In this document: piece after piece, positions 15,095 through 22,714 of the stretch
Layout of the letters: each line of letters starts with the position of its first letter
How positions within the stretch are numbered: the first letter of the stretch is position 1
NCBI GenBank assembly: GCA_964573995.1
Contig: CAZNLH010000002.1
Span: forward strand, 98,900 to 162,899
DNA length: 64,000 nucleotides
DNA from: CAZNLH01 sp964573995
Lineage (GTDB): Bacteria; Gemmatimonadota; CAZMKB01; CAZNLH01
Direction: 5' to 3'
Made by a program: the position numbers and the translations under genes
The notes under the pieces: model-generated
The model's input: only the letters and a program-made list of their open reading frames with translations
Told to the model about the DNA's origin: nothing
Database searches by the model: none

Positions 15095-17019
15095 TGAAGG
15101 GCAGGTCGAGCGCTCGAGGGATGGCCTCAATGCCATTGATAATGATGGTCTTGACGGCCTTGCTTGTTGCGCATTCAGGTCTATCGGGCGCTACGGAGGT
15201 GGAGGGGGAAGATGGATATGCCGAATTCAGCGAGGAGTTGGCTATACGAGGGGTCGATATAAACCGTGCGACGATGGAAGAACTTGCGGTGCTGCCCGGG
15301 ATTTCGACGGCTATTGCGGCACGGATCGTAGAAAAGAGGAAGGAGGTCGGCGGCTTCACCTCTCCTGGAGATCTGGTCCGAATGGGCCTCGTATCCGAGC
15401 GGCTTTACCTCGCGCTGCGCCAATACATAGTGGTTGGGAGGCCTGAAGATCGTTCGGTTGATCGTGTATCCTTCAGGGCACGTGGCAGCGGCAACTGGCC
15501 GGAGGGTGGAGAAATCATGCCGGCGTTGGGAATTTACCAGCGTATCCAGTGGGATCATGGTGACACGTGGACGCTGGGAGCCATCACTGAACGAGATCCC
15601 GGAGAGCCTCGCCTGGCCGATCAATGGAAGATCTCCCTCGCCTGTCGACGGGAAGGTTTGATCAGGAGGGTGATCGCTGGTAATATGAGGTATGAACTCG
15701 CAGGGGGCCTACTATTCTTCACGAGGAGCCGGATCAGCATCTCTTCCTTCGAGCCGGGCGTAATCGGGAGGAGGGGGCGAGGACTCGGTATCGATCTTTC
15801 CGCCTCGGAGGGATATCCTCTCAGGGGCATCGGAATGGAGGTGGAGGCCTCTCCGCGCCTGTCGGTGACAGTACTCGGCTCTTCTACGCCGCTCGATGTG
15901 GACCGCGATGAGGTGGGGAGGGTGACCAGCATTAGATCGTCTGGTTATCATCCTTCCTCATCGCGAGCCGATCGAGGCGGGGTTCATCTGAGGACTCTTG
16001 CCGGGCACGCGGCTATACGCATCAACGGCAAAAATTCAGTCGGACTCACCATGGCGGATCTCTCCTATTCAGAAGAAATCTTCCCCCCACTCGATGAGGT
16101 AAACTTCTATTCCTTTAGAGGCTCGCGCAGGGACTTTGCCGGTATCGACTGGGATTTCACTCCCGCTAAGGTGGGCCTCTTCGGAGAGGCAGCAGTAGAA
16201 TTCGACCGAGGTCATGGTCTTGTTGCCGGAGTGGAGGGTGGGAAAGGACTGATCAGGTGGAATTTCCTGGTCCGGGATTACAGCCCTGATTTCTCCCCGC
16301 CATTCGGTAATCCCTTTCAAGACGGAAGCGGTCAACCTGCCAATGAAAGGGGTATATATACGGACGTGGCATGGAGATGGTCGCCGGACCTCCTCGTTGC
16401 TCTCTACCTTGACACGTGTCATAGGCCATGGAGGAGGGAGAGGGAGCCGTTTCCATCGAGCCGGAGCGAGGTCGGCGTCGAGGCGCAATGGCGGATGGAA
16501 GAGAGAACACGTATAACGGTACGTTACCTGGAGAGCCAAGGAGAGGCTGGTGAAATGGGTGGGATAATGGAAGAAAACCGAGGGCAGAGAAAGAGGAAAC
16601 TGCGGCTGCAGGTGGACGTAGACAATTCGAGGATCAAACTGAGGGGGCGCTACGAGTTGGTGCTATACCGGCCGGACCTCGCCCCCGGTGCCGGTGGGAG
16701 TCTCCTCTACTTTGACAGTCGGGTGCGGCCCCGGGACTTTATATCCATTTATTTGCGCGTCTCGTTCTTCGGGGTTGAATCGAGCAGGGCCATGGTGTAT
16801 GCCTACGAGAACGATCTCCCCGGGGTTATGCACATATCCTCTTTTTCCGGCGAGGGGATGAGGTGGTACGTCTACGGCCGATATCACCTCGGCGAGCACC
16901 TGGCCTTCAGCGCCAAGTACAGCGAAGAGGCGAGGCTCTTGGTGGAAGGTAGCGGGCCGAACAGTGGGGATGAGGTCATTGAGAGGGGCTTCGGCATGCA
17001 GATCGATGTTCAGTATTAA
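15094..17019 (+). CDS. Outer-membrane barrel-like protein with N-terminal ComEA-type helix-hairpin-helix domain
   Basis: After a signal peptide (about residues 1-35) comes a ComEA-type helix-hairpin-helix pair at about 53-115. It shows VDINRATMEELAVLPGIS, then IVEKRKEVGGFTSPGDLVRM. In ComEA this fold binds duplex DNA in the periplasm. The remaining roughly 500 residues are amphipathic beta strands with regular aromatic-girdle-like sequence, read here as a large outer-membrane barrel. The ATG at 15094 overlaps the previous stop (TGATG); two in-frame GTG codons lie just before it. Proteins of this layout are known in Bacteroidetes-like genomes but lack a firm function. A DNA-binding plug on a barrel is inference. 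The third gene of a coupled trio. Confidence 0.8.
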   Translation: MKGRSSARGMASMPLIMMVLTALLVAHSGLSGATEVEGEDGYAEFSEELAIRGVDINRATMEELAVLPGISTAIAARIVEKRKEVGGFTSPGDLVRMGLVSERLYLALRQYIVVGRPEDRSVDRVSFRARGSGNWPEGGEIMPALGIYQRIQWDHGDTWTLGAITERDPGEPRLADQWKISLACRREGLIRRVIAGNMRYELAGGLLFFTRSRISISSFEPGVIGRRGRGLGIDLSASEGYPLRGIGMEVEASPRLSVTVLGSSTPLDVDRDEVGRVTSIRSSGYHPSSSRADRGGVHLRTLAGHAAIRINGKNSVGLTMADLSYSEEIFPPLDEVNFYSFRGSRRDFAGIDWDFTPAKVGLFGEAAVEFDRGHGLVAGVEGGKGLIRWNFLVRDYSPDFSPPFGNPFQDGSGQPANERGIYTDVAWRWSPDLLVALYLDTCHRPWRREREPFPSSRSEVGVEAQWRMEERTRITVRYLESQGEAGEMGGIMEENRGQRKRKLRLQVDVDNSRIKLRGRYELVLYRPDLAPGAGGSLLYFDSRVRPRDFISIYLRVSFFGVESSRAMVYAYENDLPGVMHISSFSGEGMRWYVYGRYHLGEHLAFSAKYSEEARLLVEGSGPNSGDEVIERGFGMQIDVQY

Positions 17020-17089
17020 GTACCAGAGTGCGCGATCGGCTCAAGGGTTTCTTCGGGGAGATGGCCCGATGAGGGGAAAATCACGGCAG

Positions 17090-18871
17090 TCACGAGCGGG
17101 TGTCGTGAGATCTATTCGGGCCAGGTAGGACACCTCCCCGGAGGGAGGGATCAGGGGCAGTGAACCACTCGAGTTCTATATCTGGAAAGATCTCGTCTCG
17201 ACCCGAGTGTGTTTCGAGGTAGGCCATATCCTCCCGTCCGGGTGTCTTTCCACTGGATACCTTTTCAGCGATGTCGCACAGCCGATTGAAGGCCTCCAGG
17301 TGTTCGAGAAACCTGGCCTCCGCGTAGTCTGGAGCCCCCTTGGTGCTTATAAGGAACTGCCAGTCGGAGGATTGCAGCAGGAGGAGTTGAATGGCCGCAC
17401 CCTTCAGGAGTTTGATCGTCATCGCGTCCGTGTTGCCAAGGTTTCGTTTCGCAAGATCGATCATCCTGTCCTCGGCGGGGTAGATATGACGCCAGGTCCA
17501 CTCGGTGTCTTCGTTGAGCCAGATGAAGTGGTACCCGCCTTCTCCCCAGGAGCCCTCGGGGAGATGAATGACCTCATTCGGGTGGTGGGCCTCGAGGTAT
17601 TCGCTGCAGGTGATGGCCGTGACGTCTGGATCTTGATGGATACGCCTTATAACTGCCTCGATCCAGTCTATCCCCTCGAACCACCAGTGCCCGAAGAGTT
17701 CGGTGTCGTAGGGTGAGACGACGATTGGCGGGGATTGTTCTCCCACTGGCGACTGCAAGATTTCCCGGCGGACCAGGTCGGCAAAGTGGGAGGCGTTCTC
17801 CTGGTATCGCTCCCGGACCTTGTCCGGGCGGTAAAGGGCCTTGTTGGCGAGATCGCAACCGCTGTCCGTCACGCGCCAGTACCGCAGGCCCCCCGGGAAG
17901 TGCTTCTTGTGAAAATCGAGGTACCAGCCGTCGCCGGGGTAGCCGTGTTCTCCGCTCCAGACCTGCAGTGAGGTCGTCGGGTCGCGAGTGAAGGCCGCCA
18001 CTGGCGGCTTGTCTTCGCCCGAAGAGTCGACGAGATACACGCGGTGGCAATCACCGACGAACTCAGAACGTTCGAATTGCCTGTACTCCTTACGGTATTG
18101 TTCCAGGAGGCGCCTGAGGGCGTGGAACCGATCCGCATATGTCCCGATCGCCTTGCCACCGTGGAGCAGGTGCGAGTCTATGAAGAAATAACTGAAGCCC
18201 TCATCCGCCAGGAACTCCTCAGTCCCCCTTCGTAGTTCCGCATTCGCCGGCATCCCCTTCAGGGGGAACTTCCAGCGATACCTCGGCCTGTAGGCGCACT
18301 CCGGCATCCAGAAACCTGACGGCTGGAATCCGAGGAGCCGCGTGCACGCCCTCTTGGCCGTTTTGACCTGGGCCGATATTGAGATGTCTCTTCCGAGCAG
18401 CGGCAGGTAAGCGTGAGTGGCGGCGGACGTGATCAACTCTATCTGTCCATCCCGGTGCAACTCCGAGAAGGCATTTACTATATCTTCCTTGATCTCCCCG
18501 CGGTAGAAGGCGCCCAACCCAGAGTAGTGATTTGTCCAGAACCTTGCCAGGTCGGCCATAGCAGGTTGCCCGCTCCGTTCAAACTCTGCCAGGTCGGCGT
18601 TGGCGATGTCGATTCGCTCGTCAATATAGTGGGGGAGCGCCTCCCGCAGGTGACCCGATGCGAGTTGTTCGAGTAGAACGGGGGTCAAACCCACAGTGAT
18701 GGAGGGGCGGATTCCCTCGGAGGATAGCCTCCTCAGGGTCTGAAGGAGGGGGAGGTAACTCTCGCATGTCGCCTCCAGGAGCCAGTCCATCCCGTGTGGC
18801 CACTGGCCGTGCCTGAGGACGAAGGGTATATGTGAATGGAGTACCAGGGAGAAGCATCCGCGCATGGTCAC
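17090..18871 (-). CDS. GH57 1,4-alpha-glucan branching enzyme (DUF1957 C-terminal domain)
   Basis: This enzyme cuts and re-joins alpha-1,4-glucan chains to make alpha-1,6 branches in glycogen. The GH57 opening motif LVLHSHIPFV is at the N terminus. The nucleophile Glu is in GFWMPECAYRPRY (about residue 191) and the acid Asp in SPYDTELFGHWW (about residue 389). The C-terminal domain with QSSDWQFLISTKGAPDYAEARF is DUF1957-type, which separates branching enzymes from GH57 amylases. Length (593) is slightly above the family's usual 530. The GTG start overlaps the stop of the DUF3467 gene by four bases, so the two are coupled. The GH15 gene at 32041-33879 could act on the same polymer. Confidence 0.9.
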   Translation of the reverse strand: MTMRGCFSLVLHSHIPFVLRHGQWPHGMDWLLEATCESYLPLLQTLRRLSSEGIRPSITVGLTPVLLEQLASGHLREALPHYIDERIDIANADLAEFERSGQPAMADLARFWTNHYSGLGAFYRGEIKEDIVNAFSELHRDGQIELITSAATHAYLPLLGRDISISAQVKTAKRACTRLLGFQPSGFWMPECAYRPRYRWKFPLKGMPANAELRRGTEEFLADEGFSYFFIDSHLLHGGKAIGTYADRFHALRRLLEQYRKEYRQFERSEFVGDCHRVYLVDSSGEDKPPVAAFTRDPTTSLQVWSGEHGYPGDGWYLDFHKKHFPGGLRYWRVTDSGCDLANKALYRPDKVRERYQENASHFADLVRREILQSPVGEQSPPIVVSPYDTELFGHWWFEGIDWIEAVIRRIHQDPDVTAITCSEYLEAHHPNEVIHLPEGSWGEGGYHFIWLNEDTEWTWRHIYPAEDRMIDLAKRNLGNTDAMTIKLLKGAAIQLLLLQSSDWQFLISTKGAPDYAEARFLEHLEAFNRLCDIAEKVSSGKTPGREDMAYLETHSGRDEIFPDIELEWFTAPDPSLRGGVLPGPNRSHDTRS

Positions 18872-19191
18872 TTGTCATTTTCATGGTTGGGTGGCATCTC
18901 TCTGTGGAATCCGATATTCTTTTCACCCTTCCGATAGGTCGGGATCGTGCCGAACTGGCCTTCATACTTTGCTATATTGTCTCCGAGGGCCTTGTGAAAC
19001 GACTTGAGATTCTGGGGGGTCATGATGATCCTGGCCTGTATCTTTGACTTGGGAAGCCCCGGCATCAGCCGGGCAAAATCGATGATGAACTCAGAGGGGG
19101 AATGGGTGATCATCGCCATGTTGGCATAGATCCCCTCTGCTTCCTTCTCCCCCAACTCGACATTGATGCGGCGCTGATCTTTTCTCTCCAT
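18868..19191 (-). CDS. DUF3467 family protein
   Basis: The 107-residue protein fits DUF3467: an INVELGEKEAEGIYANMAMITHSPSEFIIDFARLMPG segment, then ARIIMTPQNLKSFHKALGDNIAKYEGQFG. It has no signal peptide or membrane segment, so it should be cytoplasmic. Its function is unknown. GAAGGGAGA lies before the ATG. The stop TGA overlaps the GTG of the branching-enzyme gene, so it is first in a two-gene operon with its own promoter. The C-terminal 20 residues are polar and rich in Asn/Glu. Confidence 0.9.
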   Translation of the reverse strand: MERKDQRRINVELGEKEAEGIYANMAMITHSPSEFIIDFARLMPGLPKSKIQARIIMTPQNLKSFHKALGDNIAKYEGQFGTIPTYRKGEKNIGFHREMPPNHENDK

Positions 19192-19230
19192 AACGGATCT
19201 CCCTTCTATTGATCTCAGGCATCACCGTAT

Positions 19231-19259
19231 ACCATAACCAGGGGGCTCGCAGGTGTCAA
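19231..19259 (-). promoter_or_regulatory. Candidate promoter for DUF3467 and branching-enzyme genes
   Basis: On the minus strand, a perfect TTGACA (19254-19259), a 17-base spacer and TATGGT (19231-19236). It lies 40 bases before the DUF3467 start. Confidence 0.6.
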
Positions 19260-19342
19260 GAAGGCATGTTAGGGGGTTGCTCAAAGAGTGGATGATGATC
19301 ATGGCATTTCTGAATTGGCTTGATACCAGACGAAACAACTCA

Positions 19343-19371
19343 TTGACATTTCACAAGGTGTGTGATAGTAT
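19343..19371 (+). promoter_or_regulatory. Candidate promoter for the glycosyltransferase at 19746
   Basis: A perfect TTGACA (19343-19348), a 17-base spacer and TAGTAT (19366-19371). The start of transcription would be near 19378, leaving an unusually long leader of about 370 bases before the TTG at 19746. That leader may hold an extra reading frame from 19586. Confidence 0.6.
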
Positions 19372-19745
19372 AACCGGTTGTCTGTTCGATTTGCCCCAAT
19401 ATGAAGTGACCAGATAGTGGGGTCTTACCTGTAAATGAAAGGAGAAATTTAGGAAGGTCCTTACGGTCAGGAAGGCGCCGGGGGACATGTAGATGTTTTT
19501 CCAACTCACCCCCACGGTGGTATTATCCCATGTATGGATCATACCGTCCATCGAGCGTGGATCGCATGGGGAGAGGGGGTCCAGAATGGGGAAGTTCACC
19601 CATATCAACGACATCGACAAGGCGACTGTCTTGGCCATGGAGAAGTCCGAGGTGAATATCCGGGCCCTGAGCATGGGGACGGAGAGATTTCTGAAAAGGG
19701 GCCGACGATCTGAATCGCCTGATCGCCGGCCGTGGGATTTGTGCA
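19372..19745 (+). other. Long leader with a possible out-of-frame N-terminal extension of the glycosyltransferase
   Basis: An ATG at 19586 with GGGAGAGGGGG upstream opens a frame beginning MGKFTHINDIDKATVLAM. It runs to LSMGTERFLKRG near 19700. At the run AAAAGGGG (19694-19701) a one-base shift would carry it into the glycosyltransferase frame, giving DDLNRLIAGRG and then KKVSINILNF without a stop. This could be a mutated N-terminal extension, a separate small gene, or chance. Between 19378 and 19585 I see nothing definite. Confidence 0.35.
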
Positions 19746-20717
19746 TTGAAGAAGGTATCGATCAACATCCTGAATTTCAACGATCGTAAGTACCTCGAAA
19801 AAACACTCCCGCTCATCCTCGCTCAGACATACCCGAACTACGAAGTCGTCCTTACTGACAATGCCTCCACCGATGGTTCGGTCGAGTACGTCCGCGAGCA
19901 TTTCCCCGGGGTCCGGATCCTTCAGAACGAGAAGAATCTCGGGTACGCTGGAGGACACAATCGCGGAATCTCCGCGACCGACGGGGAGTATGTGATGCTC
20001 CTCAACACAGACATCTTCCTGACGCCCGATTTCCTCGAACATAAGGTGAAGGCGCTGGAATACTCCGATGAGGTGGGCTCGGCGGAGGGCAAACTCCTCC
20101 AGATCAACCCTGACGAGGATGGATTTCCAGATTACAAGATCTTCGACTCGACGGGACTCGCCCTCAACCGGATGAGGAAGAACTCCGACCGTGGATATGG
20201 CATAGAGGATGTGGGACAATATGACCACGAGGAGTTCGTATTCGGCCCCTCGGGTGCCACACCGCTCTACCGGCGGGAAATGCTGGAGGATGTCCGGATC
20301 GACGGGGAGTATTTCGATTCGACTTTCTTTATCTACCGGGAGGAGGTCGACCTTGCCTGGAGGGCGCAAATCCAGGGGTGGAAATGCAGGTACACCCCCA
20401 AGGCGGTCGCCTACCATGTACGTGGCTATTCGCCGAAGAGCCGAAAGAGCATGCCCGAGTACCTTCGCCAACTCCAGTTCCGGAACCGGTATCTCATGCT
20501 GGTGAAGAACGAATCGGTCCGGAACCTGCTGTTTGACCTTCCTTACATCCTCCTGTACGAGATCTTGCAGTTCGGCTATGTCCTGACGCGTGAACCGCAC
20601 CTGCTCAAGGCCTATCGACAGTTCTTTGAACTCTGCCCGGAGGCCCGGAGGAAGCGCAGGATAATAGCCTCGCGTAAACGGGTCAGCGACGCCTATCTTA
20701 GACAGTGGTTCAGGTGA
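19746..20717 (+). CDS. GT2 family glycosyltransferase, rhamnosyltransferase-like
   Basis: The GT-A fold of family 2 is plain: SINILNFNDRKYLEKTL, LTDNASTDGS, LQNEKNLGYAGGHNRGI, and the LLNTDIFL metal/nucleotide site. The VFGPSGATPLYRREML segment and FFIYREEVDLAWRA follow, a pattern typical of WbbL-like rhamnosyltransferases. The C terminus has a short amphipathic or membrane-associated helix region but no clear multi-pass membrane domain, so it should work on the cytoplasmic face of the inner membrane on surface polysaccharide. Only a TTG start (19746) is available in frame and no good Shine-Dalgarno precedes it, so the true start is uncertain. Confidence 0.88.
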   Translation: MKKVSINILNFNDRKYLEKTLPLILAQTYPNYEVVLTDNASTDGSVEYVREHFPGVRILQNEKNLGYAGGHNRGISATDGEYVMLLNTDIFLTPDFLEHKVKALEYSDEVGSAEGKLLQINPDEDGFPDYKIFDSTGLALNRMRKNSDRGYGIEDVGQYDHEEFVFGPSGATPLYRREMLEDVRIDGEYFDSTFFIYREEVDLAWRAQIQGWKCRYTPKAVAYHVRGYSPKSRKSMPEYLRQLQFRNRYLMLVKNESVRNLLFDLPYILLYEILQFGYVLTREPHLLKAYRQFFELCPEARRKRRIIASRKRVSDAYLRQWFR

Positions 20718-20724
20718 TTGCCCG

Positions 20725-22519
20725 ATGAAGATTAGTTGGCAGATGGTCTCGACGATGTTGTTGGCCTGGCTTGCTCCAGCGGGCATATGCCCGGCTCAGA
20801 CGGCCCGCCCGGTATATTCAATAGGCTGGAGCCCTGAAATACTCTACCGCTCGGTTCCGTCCACTCATCGCAGGTACCCCGTATCCCTAGACTGGAAGCA
20901 TCCCCTGCCCTTGGTTCGATAGGCGCTCAGTCGGAACACCCGGGCGGGACGATCTCTGTCTCCTCTGGAGGAGGCGTATTCGATGTCCTGGACCGGGTTT
21001 GACGGTTCCGTATGAGTTCGGGGTCGATGGACGGACCATGTGGGGTGGGGGATGTACTGGTCATCGGAGACGGTCCGCCGGACGAGATTGTGACGATCGA
21101 CCGGGACACGACTATCGTAGGTGATATCTGCATCCTGAACCGGGGGAACCTCGCATCGATGGGGCGGAGTTCACCTTGTTCGGGGACATTACGATCCAGC
21201 AAGGCGGCAGGATGCAGGTCAGTGGTGGAGGCTTTCGCGTGCCGGAGGAGTGGCGCCTTCAATTTCGATGCCTGGTGATGGACAGCGCCCGATTCGAGAT
21301 TGATGACTCAGAGGTCTTCTTCAATGGACAGAACTGGAGTCTGACTTGCGCAGGGAAGGCTACGGCCCGTGTCTCCCGCTGCACGTTCCCTTCCGGTATC
21401 ATCACCGGTCTCTTCCTGGAGGGATCGAGTATGGAGGTATCAAACTGTACGAGGCCGGGTGAGTTCATCCCTATGGATAGTTCGAGCATAGCAATCTCGG
21501 ACTGTGACAGCGTAATCGCCTGGATTGACTTTCCAGAATCGTCCGGCGGGACCTTCGAGGCGCCGTCAGGAGACACGCTCATCGCCCACTGGGAGTTCCC
21601 TTCGCAATCGGTTACGGCGATCGATTACAGTGTTGATATCGACAGCACGTCGAATGTGCTTACCGGGCTCCTCTGCTCGGAGGAGACCGCCCTTACGGTT
21701 GAAAACTCGGACATTGTCGCGAGCGGGATCATATTCTGGAGAGGGGGCACCGATACCATCCGTGTCGAGGGGCTGATCGGCGACACCTATTACGCGGATT
21801 ACACCCTCGACCTGCCGGATCACGAACTCAGGCTCGTCAACACGCATGTGGGGGCGTGGAATTATTATCCGTTCGATGCGACGCTCCTGAGGCTCGATAA
21901 CGACATCTTCGGGGAGATCATGACCTCCGACTCTTCCCGGACAGATATTTACAACTCGATCTGTGATGGGACCGGTGGGCACGTCATGACCGAGATAAAG
22001 TCGGAACTGGTAGCCGCTTTCACATCAATACCGACCCAGGTCATCGCACGTAACCGGCCCCTGATGCTCTTCTTGGGGACGAGTTTTCCTTCCTCCAGCG
22101 TGACGGCCGACGGATCAGCGGTGATTATGTTCCTCAACAGCGTTCCCGTCATGCGGCCCACTGTGCGGGATACGGCCCTAACGATAGAGTTGTTCATAGG
22201 CCTCCCATCCGCTCCTACGGTCGATTCGGAAGTCCCGGTGACCGGAACCGCCCTGATGGCCAATGCGCCCGACCCCTTCAATCCGAGCACCGATATTCGC
22301 TTCACCCTCGAGATTGATGAGCCGGTCACCCTGTCGGTTTACGACCTGAGGGGGCACAAGGTACGGACACTGGTTGACATTGAGATGTCGAGAGGTAATT
22401 TCGACGTCAATTGGGACGGAACGGACAATCGGGGAATCCCTCTCCCGTCCGGTGTCTACCTCTACCGCCTCGATGCCGGGGGCGAGCGCCTTACCCGCAA
22501 GATGATGTTGGTAAGGTAG
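20725..22519 (+). pseudogene. Secreted protein with C-terminal FlgD/type-A sorting domain, broken by several frameshifts
   Basis: A signal peptide (MKISWQMVSTMLLAWLAPAG) starts at 20725 but the frame stops at 20922. Protein-like sequence then continues in a second frame (GAQSEHPGGTISVSSGG, about 20925-20998) and a third (VPYEFGVDGRTMW, about 21003-21045). It returns to the second frame (GDVLVIGDGPPDEIVTIDRD, about 21045-21150). After a one-base loss near 21150 it joins the long intact part, with RIDGAEFTLF leading into 21176-22519. The intact 447 residues look like a right-handed beta-helix or repeat region and end in NAPDPFNPSTDIRFTL and GVYLYRLDAGG, a classic FlgD-like sorting domain. The remaining ORF could still be translated from 21176, but without a signal peptide. 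Confidence 0.75.
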
Positions 22520-22629
22520 GTGCCGGGACTCAACAACTACCCCTTTGCGGTGGCCTCGACTCCAAATCGCCCCAGGTAATGGGAACATACGCGGCCGAGC
22601 ACCGGAGGAGACGAACCGATTGAAGGGAG

Positions 22630-22658
22630 TTGACGGAACGGGCGGCTCCTGTTATTGT
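22630..22658 (+). promoter_or_regulatory. Candidate promoter for valS
   Basis: TTGACG (22630-22635), a 17-base spacer, then TATTGT (22653-22658). It sits 57 bases before the valS ATG, after the frameshifted gene. The -10 box is weak. Confidence 0.4.
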
Positions 22659-22714
22659 AAAATGCACGATATCCATTGTTTCACGGTCGATAACGGGAGT
22701 AGGGATTTGAGGAT

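Noticed and set aside
19605..20786. A 393-residue open frame on the minus strand
   Set aside because: It lies antisense to a clear GT2 glycosyltransferase with all family motifs on the plus strand; its translation shows no family motif.
20990..21010. In-frame TGA near 21000 read as selenocysteine (because selA is present)
   Set aside because: The region has several true frame changes on both sides and no Cys-like context or convincing SECIS hairpin was seen; decay or sequence error explains it better.
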